In this document: positions 33,803-46,524 of the stretch, one piece after another
Position numbering within the stretch: position 1 is the stretch's first letter
How the letters are laid out: each line of letters begins with the position of its first letter
NCBI GenBank assembly: GCA_027919835.1
Contig: JANVFP010000011.1
Span: 868,001-932,000 of the forward strand
DNA length: 64,000 nt
Direction: 5' to 3'
Origin: Lentinula raphanica
Taxonomy: Eukaryota; Basidiomycota; Agaricomycetes; Agaricales; Omphalotaceae
Program-made: the position numbers and the translations under genes
The notes under the pieces: model-generated
Told to the model about the DNA's origin: nothing
The model's input: the letters and a program-made list of their open reading frames with translations, nothing else
Database searches by the model: none

Positions 33803-35305
33803 TTACATGTATGTCGCAGACAAACGACCCACGATATACTTCTCAGTGTTCACAGGTGGATACCTCGCCTCCGTGCCGCAATTCGGAAGACATTCAATCG
33901 TGGCGTCAAAGTTTGGGTTTGAGAAAAACACAACGGACTGGCGGGCAGGAGTGATCGTCTCCGAAGAGCTTATCATCTTCGCCGGGGAGACGACGCGGTG
34001 CAGAGTAGATCGGAGAACGTCGTTGCTCCATCTTGCAAGCAAATCTCCTACGTTGATGACGATTGTTCCTGGCTTTGGGATGGCTGGAGTGAGAAGTATT
34101 GCTTTTCGCTTCCAGAGACGAGCTTACTATGGGCGTTGCGGGAACGAAGACTCCTGTGTTTGGGTCCATAACCTCGAGACCACCGACCTGCGGACCACAC
34201 TGTCAATGACACGATAAGGAAGATGTTACAACGTAGATACGGACCGAGTCCTACTCATATGGAAAGATCAGTCTAAGCACCCAGTTCGATCACTCAATAC
34301 CTTACCTGGAATAACAACGTCAATGTGCCGTAGTCTATCATTCAAACGAAACGTGAGTACTAAATGGTTTGCGTATCAAGAGTGGACAGACCGCTATGGG
34401 CACCAGCTCTAGCCTGACCCTCCATTTCCAGTAGCGAGCTCTTGATAGGTGGATAAGAAAGTAGACGCAGATTGTGGCATTGTTTGTCGACCTTGCGGTC
34501 AAAGAAATCTTCGGATAGGTCCAAACCGAGAGCTACAGAGCGCATCATCTCAACGTGGAGGTCATGACAGGTCTGGTCATGAAGACTTCGGTAAGTAATG
34601 GTCGAAACAAAGTGAAGGAAGATCAGAAACCACCTGGAAGAAATCCAACATCGTCCTCTTAAATCCTGGAGCATCACTTTCTTGAGGCCATTGATTCTTC
34701 CACTCCGAGTCCCAGTCCCTTCCGATTTCCATAGACTCCTTGAAGTCCGGTGCTTTTTCACGAAGAGCGAGGATCTCAGCTGCATCGGCAGACTGGGTGA
34801 CACGCTCACGACCAATTTGAACGTATCCACGGTTGGAGCGAGGGTCTTCCCATGCGAGTTTGGCCTGATGGTTGACGCTGTTCTTCAGACAGGGCGGCTT
34901 CGTCGTACAGAGGTAACGGTTACTCACTTTTACATCAGGAGGCATCCTGAAGAACTCTGCACTCTTGAATACCCATTATTCTCATCCTGAGCTCGCGTAG
35001 TATGTTTGAATTCCTACCTTTTTGAAGACATGCGAGACAGTGTCTGGACCTTACCGATTAGCAAGTAGAAAGCTCTGAGCAACGATATACACACCTTCTG
35101 GAATACCATGGTTGGATACATAAATAAATCCACTATTCTTGAAAGCAGAGACTATCTCATCCGCTGTTTGTTTCTTCTCTCTGTCGGATTGCGCCGTTCG
35201 AAACTTGGAGAAGTCGATGACAGGGATACGAAAGTTTGCGGCAGCACTAGCAAAGCCTCGCTTCTGAGGGCCACAGCGAAGATAGATTGAAGCTCGGAAG
35301 AACAT
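33803..35305 (-). CDS. isopenicillin N synthase-like 2-oxoglutarate/Fe(II) dioxygenase
   Basis: Eight exons: 35305-35095, 35049-35018, 34963-34928, 34864-34634, 34572-34392, 34334-34306, 34199-34128 and 34072-33803, giving 353 aa, normal for the family. The N-terminal DIOX_N signature FRIPVIDFSKF...GFIYVSNHGIPE leads to RGYVQIGRERV. The iron-binding His and Asp are in AHSDYGTLTLLFQ, split by an intron. The distal His is in STLHRV, and the co-substrate Arg in ARQSVVFFSNPN. The C-terminus RYPPVNTEKYIVGRLSATY is typical. The N-terminal stretch (Arg-rich, FASAAANF) could be a mitochondrial presequence. The substrate cannot be inferred; fungal members act in secondary metabolism or hormone-like oxidations. 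Confidence 0.9.
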
Positions 35306-35538
35306 GAGAGGAAAGAAAGAGTGTTTCTTCTTTGGACCCTGGTGGTCAGCGGCATGATAAGAGTGTTCGAAAGAAAGGTTATTCCGCGGAACAGATTTCC
35401 GAAATCCGGAGCAGTCACTCTTCAGAAAAACATTGAAGAGAATGATAGATTAGGGTATTCAAGAGTATTATCCTAGTCCGTACTACTTGTAAATGTTCGC
35501 TATGAGTGTACTTAAAATTCATCAGAACATTCGTTCGT

Positions 35539-36425
35539 TTACCGCCCTTCAACGTTCTCCACAAACCTCCCTTTCTCTCCCGGAGAGGGCGCTTTGTCAT
35601 TCTTCGCAAAGAACGAACCGAAACCTTTGCGACTGAGGCCCTTTCCGCTCTTTCCACTCTTCCCACTACCAGGCGTTCGAGAAGGCGCTTGCTGGGAAGC
35701 ATCTCCCGTAACAGTCGTTCCTCCTGGCATCGTGCTAGATTCAATACCTGCTCCTGGTTTGACTTGTTCCGCATCACCTTTAGTCACACCAGGGGCTATC
35801 ATCTTCTCCTTTCCTTTCCCAGTCCTACTGTCATCCGCACCAGTAGCAGCTGCAGATCCCTCCACTCCGAGCTTCATAAACTCCTCGCCTCTGATCCTCA
35901 GAAATTCTTCAAGCAGGGCGGCATTCCGAGAATTAGCCTTGAATGCTGCGAGGATGACGTCTCCTGCAAGTGGTACAAGGCCTACAGCAGCGCTGACTGC
36001 GTTGTTGAGCAGCATGCGACGAAGAAGCCATGCAGGAATATCAGCTTGTCGAGCCTTGCGAACAACAAGGAGATAGTTGAGTCCGGCATCTGCGACATCT
36101 CCAGCGCCCGGGATGATTCCGATGATAAACGTCCATCCAAAACGCAGGCCGCAGAATGAGAATCCTTTGTCAAGATAGTGTGCACGACGTTGAACTGATT
36201 TCAGAATCTTTGCATCTCGAGAAGATAAGCCAGGTGGGACTGCTCGCTGGAACAATATCCTTTGAGTGTCTACGAGATGGTCATAATAATCACAATACTT
36301 ACTCTTCTGCGACGTTGTTTGCCTTTAGCATCGGTATAGGTCTCATACATAGGATCTGCAGGAGCATATTGTTGCAAATGTCTTTCGAAGAGTTTCTTGC
36401 CTGCAGTGTTCAAAAGGTTGTCCAT
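35539..36425 (-). CDS. DUF4112 domain protein
   Basis: Exons 36425-36303 and 36246-35539 give 276 aa. DUF4112 covers about residues 60-145: RAHYLDKGFSFCGLRFGWT, IIGIIPGAGDVADAGLNYLL, a VRKARQADIPAWLLRRM stretch, AVGLVPLAGDVILAAFKANS and RNAALLEEFLRIRGEE. The two PxAGDV hydrophobic stretches are likely membrane-associated helices. The tail is Gly/Ser/Lys-rich and disordered, ending in KGRFVENVEGR. The N-terminal exon has the conserved opening MDNLLNTAGKKLFERHL. Function is unknown throughout the family. Confidence 0.85.
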
Positions 36426-36870
36426 GGCTGAAAGCTGGGGTGGAAGAAAGAAAGGAAGAATGGAGTCGTCAAGGCATGGTCATTATTGTCCGGAAGGTAT
36501 ACTTGTCCGGTGATGTCACTTGTATTCTCAGGCGCTAGAATTAAGCGCCAGTGGCGTCTATTTACTGTGTGTATCCAATGTCTCTCAAGAACTTGGCTAC
36601 TAAGATCCACCAGATGATTGACTGGACTTGTACAAAGACGGTAGGATTATCTATCAGATAATACATATCCCATCTGGCTACCTATGAGTCTGTATGCTTA
36701 CGTCTCCGAAATGTAATACTAACTGCTCGTTTTCCAATCGTTATCCATAATCGAACGTCCTTCGGCCTGTGTTGGTGCGAATCAGTCATCCTGGAGCCAT
36801 GGATTTAGCTCATAAGAGTGATCGTAGCGACAGTGAGACTCACTTCAGCAAAACGCGCTGGCAGATTTAG
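36426..36870. other. intergenic, nothing recognised
   Basis: 445 bases between two minus-strand genes. No coding or repeat signal seen; holds the promoter of the DUF4112 gene and the 3' UTR of the chimeric gene. Confidence 0.5.
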
Positions 36871-38939
36871 TTAGTCAGAAGATTTGAGGGGAGGGGTCAA
36901 CATGACCGTATCATCAGAGGACGCCGATGGCGTGTGAGTGTCCCTGTGAGCGCTAGGTACTTGCTTTTTGGGATCTGCTGTTGTACTTGAAGCGACCTTT
37001 GCGTCTGTTGAGGTATATGTTGGAGATGGGGGCAAGAGGATGGAACCGTCTCTAACTAGCAATGGTGAAGAAACGACAACGTCTGAATATGGAGGATCAT
37101 CATAGGTATTCATGTTTGAAGTATTTGCATGGGGAACGTTCGGTACTAGACGAGTACTGCTGTCTTTTTCTGAATTGAGGGTATACAAATTTCGTCCTTT
37201 GTTGAGGCGAGTGAGATTTGTTGGAGAAGAGAACTGGTGCCTGGATTTCTTCAATTCAGCGTCCAGTCTCAGCGCTGGTTAACAAGAATCAGAAACAGAC
37301 AACAAATAAGTGATTCGAAAGACACGTACATTCTAATACAACATCTCGTCTCAGCCTGTCCTTGTCACGGTAATCTCGCTTCCAATCCGGATACTTGCCT
37401 ATCGCATATAGACGGGCCTTCCACTTGCCGTCGTTGCAAAATCTGAACTCTGGAAATTCGGCAGCCATCGCGCGGTAGAAATAATCAGCAACGTCACTAC
37501 TGGTCTTGCCCCATGATTCAGCGTCAAGGAAGTGAGAGTAGAACATATTGAAGATCGATTTCGCATGTTGATAGAATCTAGAAAGCCGCGCCGAATCTGT
37601 GGTTGTGTAGTCGCCATCCTCGTCCTGAAGGCAGCCTAGCATGTTTGTATGACCGTTGCCAACATTCTTGCGTTGATGACAGTATTCCTGCCAGTCTTTC
37701 TTGAAGAAAAAACGGATGTTTGGGCAATCAGATTGAGTGAGAAGATTGAAAGAAAACTCGATCTTGGGCAGTCGTTGAGAGGCCGAGAGTGAAATAGAAG
37801 AGCCGTGAGGCGGAGTAGAAGCAGCGGTCACAACAGGAGAAGCAGCCAGAGTGTTTCGATATTGAAGCAGATTCGTAAATGTAGAGTTTAGTTTCCTAAG
37901 CATGAAGACACATCAATAGCAAGCATTGCTTTCAGCTCGACGGAGAGCTTACTGTGTGGCTCTAAGTTCTGCAGCCGCCTCTATGTATTTTGCTTTGAGC
38001 TCGTTGTATGCGATGTTGCCTGACAAAACCAATTCTGTTTCTGAAGCATCTTGAATGATTTGCATGCGTTGAGGACGTTGCGAGTTCATCTGTCTTGAAG
38101 ATTGTGGATTCTAGCAACAGGGAATGAGTGGGTCGAGAGCATGATCAATGATGAACAACTCACATAGTGTATTGGGTAACGTGAAAGAGACGGTGTTGAC
38201 GAGAAATTGTGTGGCGATTCCATCGCATTCAAGCGATCTAGCTCATCATCAAAACCTCGCGGGGATGAGCTAGTTGAGATCCCAGCGCGAACATTGTTAT
38301 ATGTATTTGCAGACGCATGCGTGGTCGAAAGATACATCTTGATGGAAAGCCGTGGATCGGAATCGAGCGCGTCTGTAAGAGGATTTCGAAAGGGTTCAAT
38401 GATATGGTCATTGAGACCACCAATGTCGAGAGTTGGTCCATGTATGCGCTGGATGAACTCGTTGGTGATGCGGATATCCTCAATTGGTGATTTTGGCCTC
38501 GCAGACCCTTCGTTCTCGTCTTCATCATCTTCGCCAGCACTGCTCTCAACACCTTGTCCTTCATCGTCGGTTCCTCTTGCACCAAGCTCTTCCATCTCTT
38601 CTTCATCAGTTTCTCTAGCACCAGAGACCACCTGTTGTCGTTTGGGTCGACGCTGGGCACGGGCTGGGGGTGATGGCAGTGGGTGAAATGGAGGAAATAT
38701 AACAGTGGATGGTTCGTTTCCGATCTACGAGAACATATGAACTCTACCTGATGTTATGTTTTCTCTGTACTTACAGGAGGAGATGCCAGACGCGGTCGTT
38801 TCCAAACGCGGCTATCTTCTTCACGTTCCCGGTCCATTCGGGCATGCCTCCTAAGAGTTCTAGTAGCAGCGGCAGGACGCAGTCCACCACAGAGAGAGCA
38901 ATAGCAAACTCGACGAACCGAGGTAGTAGATTGGTTCAT
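36871..38939 (-). CDS. chimeric protein: Tnp2-type transposase N-terminus plus unrelated C-terminal domain
   Basis: Five exons 38939-38775, 38724-38164, 38110-37953, 37895-37330 and 37274-36871 join in frame to 617 aa. The first exon has the Cys/His start of basidiomycete Tnp2/CACTA-type transposases (VCYCSLCGG then RTLRRHARMD). Exon 2 carries the usual acidic linker and the segment DPRLSIKMYLSTTHASANTY found in those proteins. The transposase domain, which should follow, is absent. Instead exons 3-5 encode a helical linker (YNELKAKYIEAAAELRATQ), a domain with FFFKKDWQEYCHQRKNVG and FPEFRFCNDGKWKARLYAIG, and a disordered tail. The C-terminal domain resembles unnamed proteins common in mushrooms. 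Either a domesticated fusion or two adjacent genes wrongly joined. Confidence 0.6.
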
Positions 38940-39258
38940 GAGTGAACAAGAGGAAGAACTCAGAAAAGTCGGGATTGATAATCCCGATCCGAGTCCCATG
39001 GGTCGAGGAGGAAGAAGAAGCAAAACTTTATGCATACTATGCATTCAGGCTTCAAAGTAAATTTGAAAAGACAAAACTACAATGTACAATTAATGACAGC
39101 AAATTCATGAACTCTAGATTCTCCAGTTACGAGCGCGCATACATTATCGTCGTAGGTGACCGTAGCCGCCTGAAGAGTGCCATGAGTGTCACCCCACCTT
39201 CTGGTCCCCATCTATGTACTGTAAGCACCAAAGGATTACATTCACGAACAGAGACAAC
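38940..39258. other. short intergenic region
   Basis: About 320 bases between two minus-strand genes; no additional feature seen. It may contain a last small exon of the BTB gene (see that entry). Confidence 0.5.
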
Positions 39259-41586
39259 TTACTCTCCAGCTGCCACTTCCTGGCAACACACTTCGAATTC
39301 CTCCGAAACCGATACCTCATCCCATTTATCCACAACATAATCCTATAAAACATCGAAAAGGCATAAGACCCCACACTGCCGCAAAAACAAAACAAACCAA
39401 CAAACCTCAACAAGCGTCTTCAACTCCTCCCACGCCGACGTAGCCAACAACAACGCAAAACTCGACGCTGGAGTGATCGTGTTCATCATATGCTCCAACG
39501 CCAGAGCCGAAAGACCCTGCATCGAATACCGATGCGCGACCTGATACATCGCCAACGCAGACGCCGGAGGCGGGTGAGGAGTCGGATGGGCATGCGGGTC
39601 TGAACTCGACACGTTGCTTGACCCACGCGGACGTTGGGAATGAGGAGAGACGGGGTAATGAGGACCTGGAGTGATAGGAAAATTGGACGGTGGAACGGAA
39701 GCGAGTGGGATCGGGACGTGTTTAGGACGAACGGGAGACGTGGTGGACATGCTGAGAGGTATAGAACTGGATGTGCTTCCAACTCTGCGGCTGGAAGAAC
39801 CAGAGGCAGTAGGAGAAATACGCGTGTTATTCGGAGGAGACTTTTGGGTCCCTGGCACGGTACCTGTGCTTACCCTTGACGTAGCTTGGGTAGAAGGTGG
39901 AGGTCTGATATGAGTTGTCTGAGAAGAGGAATTCTTCCCTTTACTCGAAGGAGACCTTCGTCCATCGATGCTTTCTCCGCTCGCAGCACTTCGAGCATCC
40001 ACAGCAGTATGATCCTCAATAGGACCATGCTTCGTGAACGTTTTCCAATCCCACTCTCCTCCACGAGCATTCAACCAATGCGCACTCCATCCCCGTCCGA
40101 CGCCTTCCACAGCCGCTCGCGGATCGTCAACTTCTTTGAAAAGCAACCAGTTTGCGTAGCAGTATTTCAATAACCAATAGATAGTCTCGAAATCCGAGTC
40201 CTCCACTACGATGGTGAAGAGTTTACGCTCGCCGTTCGTGGTTGATTGGTTTTCGGAGAAGGATGAGGAGAGCATGGTCGCGAAGTATTCAGAGCGATGG
40301 ATCAGGATGTCGGAATGGGCGTAGATGATTCGTTTGCGTGCAGTCATTTCGGGTGCGAAGGGGGAAATTGAGGAGCTAGAGGATGACGGTCGAGTACGAC
40401 TGACGGGCGACATTTCGGGCGTCAGATTCGGCGATGGTGGAGGGTCAGATGGAAGGCGTTCTAAGCAGACAAATTGTACATCGCCAGTATCTGCACCGAA
40501 ACATGAATAAGAATAGGTCCTTGTTAAGGAAGAGAAGTATAAACACGTACTGGGGTTATCGAGCGACGCCTCAAGACCGTCCAAAAGATCTTTCGGCACG
40601 TAATACACAGCGGGCTGAGCAGGAAGTGACGGTCCAACAGGGCAGTGTATCTGTACACATATAACAAACGAATCCGGGTCATTGATCCTTGGGTTCTCTA
40701 GCAGCGTAGACAAGGAAGGAAGCGCACATTCTGCAGCCTGGATGAGTACGCGACGCAGAAGAAGAACCCTAAGGCGTCAAAAGAATCAAACTTACCCCAA
40801 ACTTCACTATCCTGTCTAAACACCCAATCATGCCAAACCTCAAACGGCCAATCAGCGCGCGCTCCTCTTTCACCTGCACGGTCATCCTGGCATTTGATAC
40901 CAGCCATCATCGTTGCTGACATTTCATATTGCGGATGAGCGAAATCGAGCATGAGGGGTGTTATGTATAGTGCGAGTCCCGAGGGTTTCGCGACGGACGA
41001 GTGTTGTTCGTTTGTAGGTGCTGTACGCGCTAAGAGACGCGTTGAATTATGAATACGCGGTACAGGGTGACAAGCAGCTAACGAAACGTTCTCACCTATT
41101 TCGAGTTTGAACTTTCCATCACCAATAACGGGCGAGTGCTTGAGGATGTCAAAGTCGTCTGCTTCGATAGGAGTGGCGTCTTCATTCTCTGCCGACTCGG
41201 TCGACGAAAAGCCTTCGACAAAGTTTCTGAGTTTGCGAACATCTCTGACGACCCACTCGAATCCCTGAACAACAAACACGTTACGATCCTATACAATATA
41301 CCACTGGTTACCATTTTGAACTCACCACAAAAGTCCAGCTCTTAGTCGTCTCTTCAGCACCTGCATAAGCCATCGTGCTTCCTGTTCCTTGTTTTTTCAA
41401 CGCGAGGTTCGACCAGCCACTAGTCGACGACGGGCGAGAGTTGGGAGTGGTAACTGAGCTTGAGCTTGCTAGTGGTCCAGCTGAGCTTAATGAAGAATTA
41501 GAGGATCTATGCGAGTAGCGCAAAAGAGAGGGCGAAGCTGTCCAAGCGATGCGATTAGGCGAAGAAGACAATGGTGTGGTCGACAT
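39259..41586 (-). CDS. BTB/POZ domain protein, about 670 aa
   Basis: Exons 41586-41326, 41264-41096, 41029-40796, 40730-40551, 40490-39406 and 39342-39259. An upstream in-frame ATG exists at 41673. The N-terminal part has SWTFVV, then GFEWVVRDVRKLRNFVEG and WPFEVWHDWVFRQ, which may be a MATH/TRAF-like fold. The BTB core is at about residues 350-430: IIYAHSDILIHRSEYFATML, FTIVVEDSDFETIYWLLKYC. A long Ser/Pro/Thr-rich insert follows, then YQVAHRYSMQGLSALALEHM and WEELKTLVEDYVVDKWDE, typical of BACK-like C-termini. Likely a Cullin-3 adaptor (family knowledge). The end is uncertain: a strong GTAAGT overlaps the last codons and splicing would change the final two residues. Confidence 0.85.
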
Positions 41587-41803
41587 AATCGTGACGGTGG
41601 TACTTTTGAAAGCCTCCGCGTTTCTTGAGAAAATCCCACAATTATTTCGGGCTTGCATAGCGCCACACAACATAAGTATTCATTGGTTATTTACTACTGT
41701 AAGCAATAAAAACGATGGAAATTACATAGATCGAAAGAACAGTTCAGAGTACAAGTTTTCATACATACAAATAAATTCAGGCTTGAGTCTCAGTATATGC
41801 ACA

Positions 41804-42589
41804 TTACTTTGCATCAGTGCGACTGAAAGTCAAGGGAGGAGGTACATCGACAGCGTCGACGGACTTGAGAGCCGGATCTGTGATGTCGTGCTGGTCATGG
41901 TGTTCGTGGTGGCCGCCTTCTTCGTTATGATGAGGATGGAGGACCTTGTGTATGAATTCGGAAACACCATTGTGCTTGGGATGTTCGGGATCACCAGATC
42001 TGGAACGTTCATGCTCTTGGTCGTGTCCTTGAATAGTATGTGGACCTCGAGAGCGGGATCGGGACATATTTCCCAGTCCACCTCGACCTGTGCTATGCTG
42101 TAGGACATCGGGTATGAGCCAGCTGTATATCAGAATGACTCGAGTAGAAGACGTACCACGGCTCCTTCACGATGAGCTTCAGCTCTGATCAGTTCTTCTT
42201 GGCGTGGATCAGGATGAACTTGGTGATGCGGATGCGAGCCGATGTCTCGAGAAGGAGATCGGATATTCCCTACGACAATACGCAATTAATCCAGCTGGTC
42301 AAACTCAACTAATGATTGAAGACGTACCTGCACCTCCTCGTCCAGTAGAAATAACTCTATCTGGATCAACTGCAGGTTCCCTACCTCTCGTTGTAGAATA
42401 ATCATCTGGACCGGATTCATGTATGGTAGAATCCACAGCGTGGTGTATGTTGCCCAACCCTCCACGGCCAGAAGAAGTCTGCAGAGTGATGACAAGTGAG
42501 TCAAACAAGTTTTGGTAGTATTCGAGGATACTGACCATGTCCCGACCTCGAGAGCGAGAGCGTTCAGCAGCGTCGTTGTGTTCAGCCAT
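41804..42589 (-). CDS. DUF3602 protein with three GRGG(A/L)GN motifs
   Basis: Exons 42589-42536, 42478-42328, 42269-42157 and 42097-41804 give 203 aa. DUF3602 (PF12223) is defined by repeated GRGGxGN motifs, and three are seen: SGRGGLGNIH, TGRGGAGNIR (across an intron) and TGRGGLGNMS. Each is followed by a hydrophilic Ser/Arg/His segment, and the C-terminal third is His-rich (HPHHNEEGGHHEHHDQHD). No signal peptide. Members are small stress- or starvation-linked proteins of unknown biochemical role. The His cluster may bind metal (inference). Confidence 0.85.
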
Positions 42590-43679
42590 TTAGTTCAACA
42601 GTATCGGATGAAGGATAAGGAAAGGATAACGATGAAGAGGGAGTGTGATTTATAGCAGCAGAAGGTCTTGACATGCAAGTCCCGGCCGACAATACAATTT
42701 TTGACTGTTTTCAAATTTCCACCAAACTCCGGCCTGTTCTGGATGTTTCTTCAAATTTCAAGTTCCCCTCTGTACCCCTGTACATGTGGAAACCTGTGGA
42801 TGATCTAAGGTCAACGAAGACACTGAATGTCAAGTACATGATATCTATTATCGAGGGACACAGAAATTGGAATACCACTAGACTGAAATAAAATCCTGTA
42901 CGGAACATTTCCTCCTTCCTTCCAAACTTAAGAGCAGACACAATGACAGAACAAGAAATGATGCATTGCATTCCAAATCCAAACACTACAGTACAGTATT
43001 TACAAAACAACAAAGAAAAGAAATCCATCAGACAAGCACTCATCTCCCTGGCTAATTTTCTGAGTCACTCTTACGAGGATCCAGAAAAAGAGCCAAACTT
43101 CCTCGAAACTTTCACAAGGAAAGCTATGTTCTCAGTACGAGGAGAGAGCGCGGATATCATCCACTGGATTTGAAGAAGTGGCATTTGTAAAAATGCGAGA
43201 CTCGGTCAGTTTCTATAAAAAGATCCTGATGAGTATGTTCTAAGGAGACAAAAAAGGTGCAGGCGGCCTTATATACGTTCGGGATGTGGTCCGTGCGTTT
43301 CTGGGCACGTGATATGGCATCTACCCACACACGCCCACCGAAATTCTTCAAGTTTCTCTTCCTGGTGGACCACCAACTTCAGAACGTTCTCATTCTCGAA
43401 AATCGGAAACCCAATAATAGAGAACTCATGCTGTATCGGACACTCGGACTCGGACAATGGCAATTTTTGAAAGAAACGGCCTCGCCTGGTTTCGCGTGAC
43501 GTCAGTCTCATGAGGCCCACCGATAGGATCAATACTCTTCGCGAAAGTGGTTATAAGTCTAGGTTGCAAAAATACTACACCAAGTGAACCATACACACCG
43601 CGCCTCAGGTAAAAAAAACAGATAATTCCCTTTTACACGCTAGTCCTCCCAAGCCGTCCGTTTTTGGCGCCTCATCAAA
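42590..43679. other. divergent intergenic region
   Basis: About 1.1 kb between the divergent DUF3602 and metacaspase genes. An open frame at 42943-43173 has no recognisable features. No repeat or RNA gene seen. Confidence 0.5.
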
Positions 43680-46289
43680 ATGTACGTCGTGACCTTGCCC
43701 AGCACAGGTTCTCTTCTTGTCTTCGAACCACCATCATCTCCGGACTTTCGTCGTTCCCCCTCACCAAACGCGTACATTTACACTTCTCATCCACCCAAGA
43801 TGATGTGGGATATTGGTAGATCTGATAATCACGAATATCCCAACCAGGATCCTGCCGTTATGAGGATGCCGAGCCCAGTGTATGTCTTGGATTAATTGTG
43901 GCGACCGAATATGTTTTTGCTGACTTGAAATCTCCCTCATAGGATTGGATCGTAAGCTCAGAGTATCTCTTGTTCTCTACCTACACACTAACTGAGTCAT
44001 TCTCATCTAGAAATCCAGTCATCTATACTCCGGCGCCTTCGCAGTACTCCGGAAACCTCGCAGTACCCATGGGCGGAGTTCCGGTCGTTCATTCTTACAC
44101 GTCAGTGAAACTGTGTCTCCTCAGAGACTGATGCTGACTACTAGTTCAACCGTATAGAGGTTCTCTAACCGAGTAAGTGTCGGATGTATTTGAAATCAAG
44201 ACACAATCGTCCCAAACACTTTCCAGACCTACCACTGGCGTCCCCTTAGCGCGCGCTGTCAGTGCGGAGGAACCTCGACACCATCACCAGCGTGTCTACA
44301 GCAATCCCCCTGAAGTTGACAGAGCTCTACAGCTTCCTGCTAATGCTGTCGTTATCAAGACCAGCCACCATCACCACAGGTCACACCACAAGCATTCGCA
44401 TAGTAGCGACAATAGCCGCCACCACCACCACCAGTCTCAATCACATACACCTCGTTATGATTATAACTCCGACTCTGGGGATCGCCACCATTCATCGTAC
44501 CCGCTAACGCCGCGGCCCAATACGCCGATGCAGTATTATCCCCAGCAGCAACAATATGCTCCTGCTAAACCTCTGCTCCCTCACCCTCCTCACCCGGGGT
44601 TTTTGTATTCTCTTTGTAACCGGAGGAAGAAGGCGCTTTGCGTTAGTTAAGATTTCAATCCGCCGATTCCACTCATGTCCTGATTTCACGCTTCCCCCTT
44701 CTTAGATTGGAATAAACTACTTGGGCGAGCCTCACGAGCTTAAAGGGTGCATAAATGATGCCAGAAACATGCGCAAGTTTCTGATAGGTATGTCGACGGG
44801 TGCATTCGCGTTGCCACATTCGCTCGTCTCACGATGTCGTACAATCAGAGAAACACGGATACAAGCGCGAAGACATCGTGCTTCTCACAGATGACAGTCG
44901 TGATCCTCGCTCGCAACCGACTAGACGGAACATGATTGCTGCCATGCAATGGCTCGTCCAAAGCGCACATAGTCATGATAGTTTATTCTTTCACTGTTCG
45001 TTCCCCTTTTCTTTATCCGAATTGGATACAAGGGCTCATTTCCTCCCTCGTTAGACTCTGGACATGGTGGACAAACAAAGGATCTAGACGGTGATGAAGT
45101 CGACGGCATGGACGAAGGTATGAACTTTGTGCCCAAGTGCCGGTTCGAATCGCTCAGATGACCCCCTCTTGCAGTGATATTCCCGGTAGATTTCAAACGA
45201 AAAGGTCATATTGTCGACGATGTAAGGAATAGAATGTTGACATTTGTCTTGCACTAACTGTTGGCTGATATCGTCCTTGTATCACACGAACAGGATTTGT
45301 ATAAGATTATGGTATGAACCACTCCGATAATCATTCGTATACGTGTCAAGTGCATTGAACGCTATCACCGCAAAACAGGTAAAGCCGCTACCAGCCGGAT
45401 GCAGATTGACGGTATGTCTTCGTATTTTTCTCGTTACCCCCTCTCTGAGTTTTTCATGAATGATACAGGCATTATTCGATGTAAGGCTTAACGTGTTCAT
45501 GGCGGCACTCAACTAATGGTTGTCTCTATCTATCTACAGTCTTGCCATTCAGGAACTGTGCTCGGTCAGTAATAAACTAGGATCTTGACTTGATTTACTG
45601 AATCTCATGATGTCGTCCGCAGATTTGCCGTTCATCGTGAGCGTTCAGTTCTCCAGAATCAAGTTGCATACTCTGATGACACGCTACTACAGTACTCCCC
45701 GCATGCCCGTCTACGTGGTTCTCATGTCAGCCAACGAGCTCGAAGTCGAAGAAGTTCGCCTGCAGATGTGGTACGCTTTAATACAGTCCTCTTTTTGCTC
45801 TGACGTTCACTGAGCTGCGTTTATAGATCTCGTTCTCTGCGTGTAAAGATGGACAGAAGAGCACAGACACCTTCAAGGGGGGTGTAGCTGTTGGTGCAAT
45901 GTCTTGGGTGAGCGCTTCTTGATTTCTGACCCCCGTTGGGTTCGTAACTCATCAGTGCAATATAGGCATACTGTGAAGTCATGTGTAAGAGCCAATTCAT
46001 CGGTACTAGTATACGGGAGCACAGCTGAACTTGTTTGTGCAACAGCGCGACACCCTAATCAGTCTTACAAGCAGATCCTGAGGGAGGTCAAGTACGTGCC
46101 AACTCGTTCGATTTCGTAGCCTCCTGCTCATGCTCACGCGCCGCACAGTGATATGACTTATCCCAGGTATCACCAGATGCCTCAATTGGGCAGTTCTCAC
46201 CACATCGTATGTCATGTATACTCTCTTCTTCCTTTGAGCAGAACTCATATCATCTACCCTAGGATATGAATCGTAAGTTCATTGTCTGA
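43680..46289 (+). CDS. type I metacaspase, 20 exons, 486 aa
   Basis: Metacaspases cleave after Arg/Lys. Exons start 43680, 43943, 44011, 44158, 44227, 44706, 44849, 45055, 45175, 45294, 45379, 45469, 45540, 45623, 45693, 45827, 45966, 46046, 46167 and 46263, and the lengths sum to 1,461 nt in frame. The prodomain (about 240 aa) is Pro/Tyr/His-rich with two long His clusters. The p20-like part starts KALCIGINYLGEPHELKGC; catalytic His is in HYSGHGGQTKDLDGDE and Cys in LFDSCHSGTVLDLP. The p10-like part has SFSACKDGQKSTDTFKGGVA and ends KYHQMPQLGSSHHIDMN. Exons of 9 (43943-43951), 15, 18, 12 and 14 nt are required. The His-box exon donor GTTCGT is weak. Confidence 0.93.
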
Positions 46290-46524
46290 AGTACATAGCT
46301 TATCAAGAGACAAGAGACAAGGACTCTGTACTTTTTCTTTTTGTCAAGTCGTATAACATTAATGTTTCGAATTATGCTAAGTTATCGCTGTACGTTGATA
46401 TCTCCACTCAACTAGTATGATCAATCATATTTTGTTTCATGCGAATGCCTTTGAGATTTGTGATCATGACATGTCGTGCTTTCAGTACTCTAAGCGGCTA
46501 CACGCCTTTGTAAGAGATATGTAT

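Noticed and set aside
35506..36159. Plus-strand frame of 217 codons
   Set aside because: Antisense to the well-supported DUF4112 gene.
45120..45170. tRNA-like GGTTCGAATC word
   Set aside because: Lies inside a metacaspase intron and no acceptor or anticodon stems can be drawn around it.
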